In this document: one piece after another, positions 51,946-59,989 of the stretch
How positions within the stretch are numbered: position 1 is the stretch's first letter
Layout: each line of letters starts with the position of its first letter
DNA from: Paraeggerthella hominis
Lineage (GTDB): Bacteria; Actinomycetota; Coriobacteriia; Coriobacteriales; Eggerthellaceae
Length of the DNA stretch: 64,000 nucleotides
Direction of reading: 5' to 3'
NCBI RefSeq assembly: GCF_021044775.1
Contig: NZ_JAJNOQ010000003.1
Coordinates: forward strand, 62,001-126,000
The notes under the pieces: model-generated
The model's input: the letters and a program-made list of their open reading frames with translations, nothing else
The model's database searches: none
Told to the model about the DNA's origin: nothing
Made by a program: the position numbers and the translations under genes

Positions 51946-54900
51946 TCAGGCGCATCGGGTTCCCGCTCGGACGGAAGGCCCTGCAGCTTTTTTGAACGAT
52001 GCGACTGCCAGGAAGGCCGCGGCGGCTATGATGCCCGTGATCGAGAGCGCTGCGGATTGCGCACCGTCCCCGGTTTCGGCGATAGCGGGTTCGGGCTGAT
52101 CGTCAGGCAGGGGACTGTCGGCAAGGTCTAAGCGCGCTTCCACCAGGGGCGTCTCTTGATCTTGGTACGCAAGCTCCACGGGGTGCTTGGCCTCGTCAAT
52201 CTGGTAGCCCTTCGGGGCTCGGATTTCGACCGCTTCGTAGCGGCCGAGCGGCAAGGGCGCGGTGGTTGCCGCTCCCGAATCGTCGGTGAGCAGCGTGGCC
52301 GCTACGTCTTCGGCTCGCAAAAGCACCGACCCGTCGGCGGCGACGATGTCGTGCGCTGCGCGAATCTCGTACAGCGCTTCGGCAAGCGGCTCTTTGCTGA
52401 CGGCATCGGTTTTCGCGATGGTTATGCAGCCTTGGGCCGACTGGTTCGGGAACTGGACTTCTGCATGGACGCACGGCTGCGACGGGTCGCCGTAGGCAAG
52501 CTCGACCCGCAGGGGCTCGGTTGCGCGGACGTAGCCTTGCGGCGCCTGCGTTTCGATGATCTCGTACGCGCTCAGATGAAGCCCTGTTGCGCATGCCGAA
52601 CCACTGTCGTCCGAGATCAGCGTTGCAACCGTTTCTCCTTGGGATACACGCGTGGTTCCGCCGGCGCTGACCACGTCTTGAGCGGCGCGCACTTCCCAGC
52701 TGATGCCGGGTCGGGCTAGGGGCAGCCCTGTTGCGGCATCGGTCTTGCGAAGGGTCAGGCAAGCCGTTTGGGGCTTGTTCTCGATCGCGACGACCAGGGG
52801 GTCTTTCGGATCGTGCCCGTTTCCGGCAGCGAGAGAGAACGGCACGGGATTTGCGTCCAGCACGTAGCCGTACGGCGGTGTGATTTCCTGCACCCAGTAC
52901 GTTTCTCCGCCGTTGAGCTTTCCGGGCAGCAGGCAGCTGCCCGATTCGTCGGTGGCGAACTCGGTTTCGGCCTTCGCGTCGCCATCGCTATCGGCATTGA
53001 AGGGCACTGCATTGCCGAAGCGGTCCAGGATTCGAAACACGGTGCGTCCGGCTATCGTTCGGCCCGTATCCGCATCGCGTTTCACCACCTTCAGAAACGT
53101 CCCGGTATCGTTTTCGACCGTGTAGGAGTAGGTGCGCCCGTGATCCGCCACGGTGACGGGGAACGCGGGGGCGGCCTGGTATCCGGCGGGTGTGGTGGCA
53201 GGGTCTTCCTGCACAAGGTACGTGCCGAAGGGCAGCGCCCCCGCCTGTTCGGGGTCTTTCGCGTGCGCGGTGGCGGCGAGGCCTTGGTCGTCGGTGACGA
53301 TGCGCGCTGCAACTTGCCCGCTTGCCTTGTGCACGATATCGAACGCCACGCCTTTGAGCGGGCGCTTCTCGGCCTTGTCTCCTGTGGTTCCTTCGCCGGC
53401 GCCTACCTTGAGGATGGCGATGTCTCCGCGAATTACCCGATCGGGTACTTCGGCGGCGTGAAACAGCGCGTCGAGCGGCTTGTCGCCCGATGCCGTGATC
53501 GGGCAGGCGAAGGCCGGCGATTCGGAAAGCAGGTACCCTTGCGGTGCCGAGACCTCGCGAACCACGAGGGTTCCCAGCGGCAGCCCCGATCCGGCGCCGT
53601 TCGACGGAAGCAAAGCGGGGTCGATACGCGCAACGCCTTGCTCGTCGGCGACGGCCGTGAGGGTGAGCGTGGGCGAGAGCCCCGATGCGGCGGCTTCTTC
53701 CGGCGTTGCGAACACGCCGGCAAAATGCTCAACTTGGAAAACCGCTCCGGCAAGGGTCGCATCGCCCTGTGCCTGCGAGGTCCCCGATTCCGCATCGATC
53801 TTTAGTGCGACGGGCTCGACAAGGGCAAGCTGCGGTTCGTCGACGACCCTTGCAAGGGGAGCCTTGCCGTCGAGGCAGCTTTTCACGCTTAGCGCAACGG
53901 GATAGCTTTGCGCATTCAGGGCGTAGCCTTTCGGTGCCGAAACCTCTTTGATCCAATATGATCCGGGCCATAGGGTTGCTTCGCTTTGCCCGAAACCGTT
54001 TGCGTCCGTTACGATGGTCTGCACCTGGTTGGTGCAAGCGGGGTCATCGTATACGCCGTACACGGCGCCGGAAAGGGCGTAGCAGGGGTTTTCGTTCGTT
54101 ACCGCGGGTGCTGACGACGTCTTTTGCAGGCCGATGGATCCGGTCAAAGGAGGCTCCCAGCTGTTTGCGTAAGAGGTTTTGCCCCCTTCGACAACGATGG
54201 TCTGATCCGATTCGTCCAGGGCGTAGCCGGGCGATGCCGCGGTTTCCACCAGCCGGTATCGACCGAGGGGAACGTCGGCTGCCGTCGCTTTTCCCTTGGC
54301 ATCGGTGGTCAGGGAGGCGCATGCCGAGCCGTCGGCGGCAACTAATTGGTACCGGGCTCCTTCGACGGACGCCTCGGGCACCGCGTTTTCGTACGCCGGG
54401 TTTCCGTGCTTTTGAAGTTCGACCGATCCGTGCAGGTAGATAGTGAATTCTCCGACGTTCTGCGCGCCTAGGGGCGAGTAGTGGTTCGGGTACATGCCCG
54501 CGTCCGAGCAGTCGATGGCGATCGCATAGCCGCCGTTGCCAAGGCGCGTTCCCGTGAACGGGTAGTGCCCCGGAAGCGGGGTTCCGTACATCGGGCCCGA
54601 CGTGCAGTGCCCCGTGGCTTCGATTCCGTATTGCGGGAAGCGCACGACGAACGTGTTGCCTCCCATCGGCCCGTCGATTTCGGGGTTCGTGCATTCGACG
54701 TAGCAGGTGCCGTTGATGGTCGAGGGCGCGGCGTGCGCCGGTTGCGGCGCGCAGCAGGGAAGGCTTACGATCAGGGCTATGCCTAGTGCTGCGAGAAACC
54801 AAATGAGCGCTCCTCGGTCGGATGCTTCGGAGCGAAAGGGCTTCAGCTGTTCGAAGCCCTTTCCGCTTTCCGCACGGTTGTTTGCGCGACGCCGATCCAT
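51946..54900 (-). CDS. Cell-wall-anchored SpaA/Cna-B-type surface protein
   Basis: This ~984-residue exported protein has a basic N-terminus, a signal-type hydrophobic segment (~32-52), a Cys-containing head (GTCYVECTNPEIDGP...), seven prealbumin-like SpaA repeats and a C-terminal sorting signal IAETG followed by a hydrophobic helix and basic tail. Each repeat has the pattern of G-x-x-Y/F, TDxxG and P-x-GY (for example VEGARYQLV, VTDANGFGQSE, SAPKGYALN). Such modules usually form internal isopeptide bonds. IAETG is a divergent LPXTG form. ATG 54900 has AAAGGGAA before it; an ATG 30 bases earlier is possible. Role in adhesion or pilus assembly is inferred. Confidence 0.88.
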   Translation of the reverse strand: MDRRRANNRAESGKGFEQLKPFRSEASDRGALIWFLAALGIALIVSLPCCAPQPAHAAPSTINGTCYVECTNPEIDGPMGGNTFVVRFPQYGIEATGHCTSGPMYGTPLPGHYPFTGTRLGNGGYAIAIDCSDAGMYPNHYSPLGAQNVGEFTIYLHGSVELQKHGNPAYENAVPEASVEGARYQLVAADGSACASLTTDAKGKATAADVPLGRYRLVETAASPGYALDESDQTIVVEGGKTSYANSWEPPLTGSIGLQKTSSAPAVTNENPCYALSGAVYGVYDDPACTNQVQTIVTDANGFGQSEATLWPGSYWIKEVSAPKGYALNAQSYPVALSVKSCLDGKAPLARVVDEPQLALVEPVALKIDAESGTSQAQGDATLAGAVFQVEHFAGVFATPEEAAASGLSPTLTLTAVADEQGVARIDPALLPSNGAGSGLPLGTLVVREVSAPQGYLLSESPAFACPITASGDKPLDALFHAAEVPDRVIRGDIAILKVGAGEGTTGDKAEKRPLKGVAFDIVHKASGQVAARIVTDDQGLAATAHAKDPEQAGALPFGTYLVQEDPATTPAGYQAAPAFPVTVADHGRTYSYTVENDTGTFLKVVKRDADTGRTIAGRTVFRILDRFGNAVPFNADSDGDAKAETEFATDESGSCLLPGKLNGGETYWVQEITPPYGYVLDANPVPFSLAAGNGHDPKDPLVVAIENKPQTACLTLRKTDAATGLPLARPGISWEVRAAQDVVSAGGTTRVSQGETVATLISDDSGSACATGLHLSAYEIIETQAPQGYVRATEPLRVELAYGDPSQPCVHAEVQFPNQSAQGCITIAKTDAVSKEPLAEALYEIRAAHDIVAADGSVLLRAEDVAATLLTDDSGAATTAPLPLGRYEAVEIRAPKGYQIDEAKHPVELAYQDQETPLVEARLDLADSPLPDDQPEPAIAETGDGAQSAALSITGIIAAAAFLAVASFKKAAGPSVRAGTRCA

Positions 54901-54950
54901 GGCCGTTCCCTTTCTCGCCGATGGCGGCACCAGCGCGATGCCGTGGCTCC

Positions 54951-54956
54951 ATCATA
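54951..54956 (-). promoter_or_regulatory. -10 element of the surface-protein gene
   Basis: TATGAT on the minus strand, 51 bases before the ATG at 54900. The -35 region falls inside the 11-bp array that begins at 54968. Confidence 0.55.
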
Positions 54957-54967
54957 GCGAGGCGTTC

Positions 54968-55131
54968 TAGCAGGTTCATGACGTGCGTCTAGCGAAAAAC
55001 CACGCGGTTGTGCGCTGCCTCCAGCGCGCATGCAGTACGGTTCTTGCGCGGGGCCTGCGCGTATCTAGCGCGTTTCCGCCCCGATCCTTCCGCCGTTCTA
55101 GCAGAATTCTAGCGCGGATCAAGCGCGCGCT
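54968..55131. repeat. Array of fifteen degenerate 11-bp units upstream of the surface-protein gene
   Basis: The DNA divides into fourteen 11-mers and one 10-mer with consensus TAGCGCG-n-n-TC; TAGCGCGGATC (55110-55120) is the best unit. It is the reverse complement (rotated) of the TAGATCCGCGC unit of the 32038 array. The array overlaps the -35 zone of the surface-protein promoter. The remaining bases to the glmS start (55375) hold a promoter and leader hairpins. Confidence 0.65.
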
Positions 55132-55280
55132 TCTCATCAGGTGAAACGACCTTGCAAAGCGGCCGGACGGAACGCGCGAAGCGGCGGTGGAGACGTGTCG
55201 CGCGCTTCGGCAAAGATGCGTTTATTGAGCAAATTCGCAACAACGCCGGACGCTCGCAGCTTTGGGCCGACCCCTTGAAT

Positions 55281-55286
55281 TACAAT
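55281..55286 (+). promoter_or_regulatory. -10 element of glmS
   Basis: TACAAT, 88 bases before the glmS ATG; transcription would start near 55293 and include the leader hairpins. Confidence 0.5.
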
Positions 55287-55307
55287 AGCGCACGTCAAAA
55301 ACGTCTT

Positions 55308-55342
55308 CGAGCCGCGCTCGAATCCCGATCGCGCGGCGTTTT
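55308..55342 (+). promoter_or_regulatory. Candidate attenuator in the glmS leader
   Basis: Two hairpins share bases: CGAGC-CGC-GCTCG (55308-55320), and GCCGCGC/GCGCGGC (55311-55317 with 55331-55337) followed by GTTTT. They cannot form together, an arrangement typical of attenuation. No glmS ribozyme core is recognised. Confidence 0.4.
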
Positions 55343-55374
55343 CCGAATGACCCGCGTGCGTTAGGAGCATCGTC

Positions 55375-57204
55375 ATGTGCGGAATCGTTGGATATACGGG
55401 GCGTCGTCCCGTTCAGGACATTCTCATCGAGGGGCTTTCGCGGCTCGAGTACCGCGGCTACGATTCGGCCGGCGTGGCCATCGAGCAAGACGGCAAGCTC
55501 GAAGTCGTTCATCGCAAGGGCAAGGTAAGCAGTTTGGCCCACACGCTCGGGCATTTCGATTTCACCGGCACCTGCGGTATCGGGCACACGCGTTGGGCTA
55601 CGCACGGACGTCCGAGCGAAGCGAACGCGCATCCGCACACGTCGTGCAATGGTCGCATCGCGGTGGTGCACAACGGTATTATCGAGAACTTCGCCGAGTT
55701 GCGCGAAGAGCTGGAGGGGTTGGGCCACGTTTTCACCAGTCAGACCGATACCGAGGTCATTCCGCATTTAGTGGAGGAGGCGTATCGCGAAAGCCACGAC
55801 CTCATGCAGGCCGTGCGCGAGGCTGCAGAGCGCCTGATCGGCGCGTACGCTATCGCGGTGGTCAGCTCCGACGAGCCGGGAACGCTCGTGGTGTCGCGCA
55901 AAGACTCGCCGCTGGTGGTGGGGCTTGCCGGCGACGGCGCGTACGTGGCCAGCGACATCATCGCCGTGATCGACGCGACGCGCGACGTGGCGGTGCTTTC
56001 GGACGGCGACATCGCCAAGCTGACGCCGGAATCCTCCGAGTTCTTCAACGTTCGCGGCGAGCGATTCCAGCCTGAGATCACGCATGTGGACTGGGACGTC
56101 GACGTGGCGGAAAAGGGCGGCTATCCCGACTTCATGCTCAAGGAAATCCACGAGCAGCCGCGCGTCATCCGCGACACGTTGGCGGGCCGCCTGGTCAACG
56201 GCGCGCTGGCTATCGACGAGCTTGATCTGTCCGTTGAAGAACTCAACTTGATCGACCGCGTGTACGTCATTGCGTGCGGCACGTCGTACCATGCCGGGCT
56301 GATCGCGAAGAACCTGATCGAGGGCTGGGCGCGCATCCCGACGGAGGTCGAGGTTGCCAGCGAGTTCCGCTATCGCAACCCCATCATCACGCCGACTACG
56401 CTGGTGGTTGCCGTGTCGCAGTCGGGCGAGACGGCCGACACGCTGGCCGCCATTCGCGACGCCCGCGTGAAGGGCGCGCGTGTGTTCGGCATTACCAACG
56501 TGGTGGGTTCGCCCGTTGCCCGCGAAAGCGACGGCGTGATCTACACGAAGGCGAACAAGGAGATCGCGGTGGCGTCCACGAAGTCCTTCTTGGGGCAGGT
56601 GGTGTCGCTGACGCTTCTGGCAATGCTGTTGGCCCAGGTGAAGGGCAAGCTCAAGATGAACCAAGTGCGTCTTCTGTTCCGCGAGCTAGCCGACACCGCC
56701 GATCAGGTCGAGCGCATCTTGGCCGACACGTCCGCTATCGACGAGGCGGCGCGCGCGTGCAAGGACGCGGCCAGCGCGCTGTTCGTGGGACGCGGCATGG
56801 GCGCCGCCATCAGCTACGAAGGCGCGCTCAAGCTCAAGGAGATCAGCTACCTGCACGCCGAGGCGTATCCGGCGGGCGAGATGAAACACGGCCCCATCGC
56901 GCTTCTCGACGAGGGCTTTCCCGTTATTGCCGTAGCTACGAAAAGCCCGGTCTACGACAAGCTGATCTCCAACTTGCAGGAAAGCAAGGCGCGCGGGGCC
57001 ATGGTGGTGGCCATCGCCACCGAGGGCGACCAGGAGATCAAGCAGCACGCCGATCATGTCATCTACATCCCGAAGGTGCGCGATGCGTTTTCCGCCATCA
57101 CCGCCAGCGTGCCGCTGCAGCTGTTCGCGCGCGCCATCGCCGTCGAGCGAGGATGCGATGTGGACCAGCCGCGCAACTTGGCGAAGAGCGTGACCGTTGA
57201 ATAG
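55375..57204 (+). CDS. glmS: Glutamine:fructose-6-phosphate aminotransferase
   Basis: This 609-residue enzyme makes glucosamine-6-phosphate, the entry to UDP-GlcNAc. Cys2 (MCGIVGYTG) is the glutaminase nucleophile after Met removal; IGHTRWATHG and HNGIIENF follow. Two SIS isomerase domains hold ACGTSYHAGLIAK, SQSGETADTLAAI and VGRGMGAAISYEGALKLKE. The C-terminal KSVTVE end is canonical. acpS follows by 13 bases. Confidence 0.98.
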   Translation: MCGIVGYTGRRPVQDILIEGLSRLEYRGYDSAGVAIEQDGKLEVVHRKGKVSSLAHTLGHFDFTGTCGIGHTRWATHGRPSEANAHPHTSCNGRIAVVHNGIIENFAELREELEGLGHVFTSQTDTEVIPHLVEEAYRESHDLMQAVREAAERLIGAYAIAVVSSDEPGTLVVSRKDSPLVVGLAGDGAYVASDIIAVIDATRDVAVLSDGDIAKLTPESSEFFNVRGERFQPEITHVDWDVDVAEKGGYPDFMLKEIHEQPRVIRDTLAGRLVNGALAIDELDLSVEELNLIDRVYVIACGTSYHAGLIAKNLIEGWARIPTEVEVASEFRYRNPIITPTTLVVAVSQSGETADTLAAIRDARVKGARVFGITNVVGSPVARESDGVIYTKANKEIAVASTKSFLGQVVSLTLLAMLLAQVKGKLKMNQVRLLFRELADTADQVERILADTSAIDEAARACKDAASALFVGRGMGAAISYEGALKLKEISYLHAEAYPAGEMKHGPIALLDEGFPVIAVATKSPVYDKLISNLQESKARGAMVVAIATEGDQEIKQHADHVIYIPKVRDAFSAITASVPLQLFARAIAVERGCDVDQPRNLAKSVTVE

Positions 57205-57217
57205 GGAAGGGGAGTTC

Positions 57218-57775
57218 GTGGAGCAGGGAAAACGCGTGGATTCGTCCGATGCCGCCGGCATGTTCGATGCCGTGGAGGGCGCGGTCGGTTTGGGCATGGA
57301 CATTGTGGAGATCGCTCGAATGCGGACGATCCTGCAGCGCACTCCCAGCTTCCGTACGCGCGTGTTCTCTGAGGACGAGCGCGCCTATTGCGACGCGACG
57401 GCTGCGCCCGAGGTGCATTACGCCACGCGCTTCGCGGCCAAGGAGGCCGTGGTGAAGGCGCTTGGCACGGGGTTCTCCCAGGGCATCGGCGTGCGCGACA
57501 TCGAGGTGCGGCGCAACGCGAAGGGCCGTCCCTACGTGGTGCTGTCGGGTCGTGCGAAGGAGGTGGCGCGCGAGCAGGGCGTTCGCGAGCTTCCGTTGTC
57601 GCTGTCCTACACGCATACCGACGCGGTAGCTTGCGCGATGGCCATCACCGAGGATTCCGTGCGCGCGCAAGAGGAGCGCGTGAACCCCATGGAAGAGCTG
57701 GCGAAGCAGTTCAAGGAAGCGCGCAGCATGCTCGACGAGCTGGACGCGCCGAAGAAGGCCGACCCCGCCTCGTAG
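57218..57775 (+). CDS. acpS: Holo-[acyl-carrier-protein] synthase
   Basis: This enzyme transfers 4'-phosphopantetheine to acyl carrier protein. It has the signature GLGMDIVEIARM and RFAAKEAVVKALGTG, whose Asp and Glu bind Mg, then LSLSYTHTDAVACAMAI. At 185 residues it exceeds the usual ~125, with ~30 extra residues before the core and a ~40-residue acidic tail. GTG 57218 is chosen over the earlier TTG 57197 because AAGGGGAG lies just upstream. It is co-transcribed with glmS. Confidence 0.9.
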   Translation: MEQGKRVDSSDAAGMFDAVEGAVGLGMDIVEIARMRTILQRTPSFRTRVFSEDERAYCDATAAPEVHYATRFAAKEAVVKALGTGFSQGIGVRDIEVRRNAKGRPYVVLSGRAKEVAREQGVRELPLSLSYTHTDAVACAMAITEDSVRAQEERVNPMEELAKQFKEARSMLDELDAPKKADPAS

Positions 57776-57926
57776 ACGGGCTGCTTGGGGTGCGGATGCG
57801 GGCGTGGGCGCGGTCGCATGCGGCTTGACCGGGCGCTTCTGGCCTTGCTTGAAGATGTGCGGCAACCGGGTTCGCGCGCGGCGGCCGACGTTGGGCGCCG
57901 CGCGCGCCGTCGGACTCGATTTCGCG
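57776..57926. other. GC-rich non-coding stretch after acpS
   Basis: No gene or hairpin terminator is supported; the sequence is rich in CGCGC words and leads into tandem repeats. Confidence 0.4.
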
Positions 57927-58020
57927 TCCAGCGAGCGCTGCCGAGGTCGATCTTGGGTCCAGCGAGCGTCGCTGGGATCGATCTGCGCCCAACGAGCGCT
58001 GCGGGGATCGATCTGCGCAC
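57927..58020. repeat. Three ~31-bp tandem repeats preceding copy E
   Basis: Units start TCCAGCGAGCG (57927), TCCAGCGAGCG (57958) and CAACGAGCGCTG (57990) and end with TCGATC plus TTGGG or TGCGC. The last unit runs into the left arm of copy E. Confidence 0.75.
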
Positions 58021-58220
58021 GAAAAACCGCCCTCGCTGGCAGGTTTTTGCGTTTAGAAGTCGTTGAGTCGGGCCTCGCTTTCGTTGGCGTTCGCCGCGTT
58101 TCTCATTTTCCCTGGTCATAGCGTTGGGCTGCTGTGCTGCGTCTTCGCGGGCGTTCGTCCGGTCGGATCAAACGACCGCAAACCGTCAAAACCTGCCAGC
58201 GAAGGCGGTTTTTCGTGCGC
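58015..58220. repeat. Long palindromic repeat, copy E (206 bp)
   Basis: Arms (58015-~58058 and ~58177-58220) share the CGCTGGCAGGTT and AACCTGCCAGCG cores. The centre is closest to copies A and D near its right end (CGGGCGTTCGTCCGG). The left arm is more decayed (TTTTTGCGTTT in place of TTCTGACGGTT). Confidence 0.88.
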
Positions 58221-58320
58221 GGGGGTGCGGCTCGCGCTTGTGCGCGCGGGCATGGAGCGCCACTTGTGCGCAGAGGCGTCGCTCGCGCTTGCACGTGCGG
58301 GACGTCGTTTCCGCTTGGAG

Positions 58321-58326
58321 TATACT
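58321..58326 (+). promoter_or_regulatory. -10 element of nnrD
   Basis: TATACT, six bases before an in-frame ATG (58333) and 33 before the preferred ATG (58360). Confidence 0.55.
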
Positions 58327-58359
58327 GGCGGCATGAAACGTCTTGGAAAGGCGGTCGCT

Positions 58360-59298
58360 ATGGACGATGTGCGTACCTATACCCCGGAAGAGCTGGCCGC
58401 GCTGCTCCCGTTGCCGGCCGATGACGCGAACAAGTACTCGCGCGGCAAGCTGGTGGCCGTGGTGGGAAGCGCGCGCTATCCCGGTGCGGCATGTTTGGCG
58501 TCGTGCGCGTCCGAGCGCATGGGCGCCGGTTACACCGAAACGTTCACTGACGAGGCGGCTGCGAACCTGGTGCGCGCCGCTAGCTACTCGCTTGTCGTGC
58601 GCTCGCGCGCGGCGTTGCAGTCGGGAGCCTTGGCGCCGTCTCGTCCGGGGAAGCCGTGCGCGTACGCAGTGGGCAGCGGCTTCGATGTGCAGGACGCGGA
58701 ATCGACGCGTCTGGTTCATCTGCTGCTCAAGCACGCGGAGGCGCCCGTGCTGGTGGACGGCGGCGGGCTTGACGCGCTTTCGTCTGCGAAGGGTCGCCGG
58801 CTGCTCAAGCGGCGCTTCGTTCGAGGGCTTCCCACCGTGGTCACGCCGCATGCGGGAGAAGCCGCGCGCTTGGCCGCGCCGCTCGACCTGCCCACAGACG
58901 ATCTGTGCGCGCTGGCGCGCTTGATCGCGCTTTCGTACGGCGTGATCGCCTTGGTGAAAGGCCCGATCACCTATATTTCAGACGGCGATCGGGTGGCGTG
59001 CATGCGCGAAGGCACGCCTGCTTTGGCGAAAGCGGGAACGGGCGATGTGCTGGCAGGCATGGCGGGCGCGCTTCTGGCGCAGGGGTTGGACGCGTTCGAC
59101 GCAAGCGTGCTGGCCGCGTCGCTGCATGCCCGCGCCGCCCGGATTGCCGAGGCACGTTTGACGTCGGTGTGCGTTGTCGCGCAGGACGTTGTCGCGGCCA
59201 TTCCGCAGGCTGTCGCGTCGCTCGCCGAATCAGGCGCGCAACAGTGCGAAAACGGTCTTCTGACAGTGACTCCGCTGCATGCGAGTGCGCTACAATGA
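58360..59298 (+). CDS. nnrD: ADP-dependent NAD(P)H-hydrate dehydratase
   Basis: This enzyme repairs hydrated NAD(P)H. It is the YjeF C-terminal/ribokinase-fold domain alone, 312 residues, with no epimerase domain. Signatures are YSRGKLVAVVGSARYPGAA, TPHAGEAARLA, ALVKGPITYIS and the catalytic GTGDVLAGMAGALLAQG. ATG 58360 is preferred since GGAAAGG lies 8 bases upstream and within the predicted transcript; ATG 58333, at the transcription start, would add nine residues. NnrE is not in the window. Confidence 0.9.
   Translation: MDDVRTYTPEELAALLPLPADDANKYSRGKLVAVVGSARYPGAACLASCASERMGAGYTETFTDEAAANLVRAASYSLVVRSRAALQSGALAPSRPGKPCAYAVGSGFDVQDAESTRLVHLLLKHAEAPVLVDGGGLDALSSAKGRRLLKRRFVRGLPTVVTPHAGEAARLAAPLDLPTDDLCALARLIALSYGVIALVKGPITYISDGDRVACMREGTPALAKAGTGDVLAGMAGALLAQGLDAFDASVLAASLHARAARIAEARLTSVCVVAQDVVAAIPQAVASLAESGAQQCENGLLTVTPLHASALQ
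59291..59296 (+). promoter_or_regulatory. -10 element of the HdeD-like gene
   Basis: TACAAT overlaps the end of nnrD, 50 bases before the next ATG. Confidence 0.5.
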
Positions 59299-59346
59299 AT
59301 CGAGCGACGCCGTTGGGGCGTCGGAACGCTTGTGAAGGAGCCATCC

Positions 59347-59874
59347 ATGGATACGACGAAAAAGCATGATTGGGGCCTGGTTGTCGCAGGTATCATGCTC
59401 ATAGCATGCGCGTTCTTTTTCCTGCTTGCACCGGGTTTGACGCTTGTGACCATCACGGCCATCGCGGGTGCGGCGTTTCTCGTGTCCGGCGTGTTCGACA
59501 TCATCAGCTACATCAGGTTCCATAAGGCCATGAACTTGTCGGGGTGGGTGATTGCCTATGCCGTGCTGGACATCTTGATCGGTTTGATGTTCTTGCTGCA
59601 TCCGCTGGCCTTCGCCTCGGTCATCCCGTGGATTATGGGCGCGTTTTTCCTGGCATTCGGCGTGTTCGAGGTTGTCGGTGCGTTCAAGATCCGCAAAAGC
59701 GGCGTTCCCCTGTGGGGTTGGATGGCGTTCTCCGGCCTGGTGAGCGTGCTGTGCGGCTTGACGTTTTTCTTCTCGCCGGCTTCGTTCAGCGTGTTCTTGT
59801 CCGTGTTCGTCCTGATGCGCGGCGTGTCGATGATCTTCTACGGATGGAATGCTGGCAAGGCTATGATGGCATAA
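59347..59874 (+). CDS. HdeD-family (DUF308) membrane protein
   Basis: This 175-residue protein has six hydrophobic spans in three pairs with the repeated pattern of the HdeD family (AGIMLIACAFFFLLAPG; AVLDILIGLMFLLHPLA; SGLVSVLCGLTFFFSPA). HdeD is tied to acid stress in E. coli; for this homologue only membrane location is clear. The ATG 59347 follows GAAGGAG by 7 bases. Confidence 0.85.
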   Translation: MDTTKKHDWGLVVAGIMLIACAFFFLLAPGLTLVTITAIAGAAFLVSGVFDIISYIRFHKAMNLSGWVIAYAVLDILIGLMFLLHPLAFASVIPWIMGAFFLAFGVFEVVGAFKIRKSGVPLWGWMAFSGLVSVLCGLTFFFSPASFSVFLSVFVLMRGVSMIFYGWNAGKAMMA

Positions 59875-59904
59875 GGTTGCCGGCGTTCGCTGCGGGCGCG
59901 CATG

Positions 59905-59957
59905 GTAGAATCTCATATCGATACCAACGAAGGCCCCGAACTCATCGGGGCCTTCTT
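59905..59957 (+). promoter_or_regulatory. TAGAAT -10 and hairpin before ligA
   Basis: TAGAAT (~59906-59911) is followed by a perfect 10-bp stem GAAGGCCCCG/CGGGGCCTTC (59929-59938 with 59946-59955) with a weak T/C run. The hairpin may end HdeD transcription or sit in the ligA leader. Confidence 0.45.
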
Positions 59958-59989
59958 CCCGAATAGCGGCGAAGGCGGGAGAAGCGACC

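Noticed and set aside
57197..57217. TTG start for acpS directly at the glmS stop
   Set aside because: The AAGGGGAG ribosome site lies downstream of it, so GTG 57218 is the better start.
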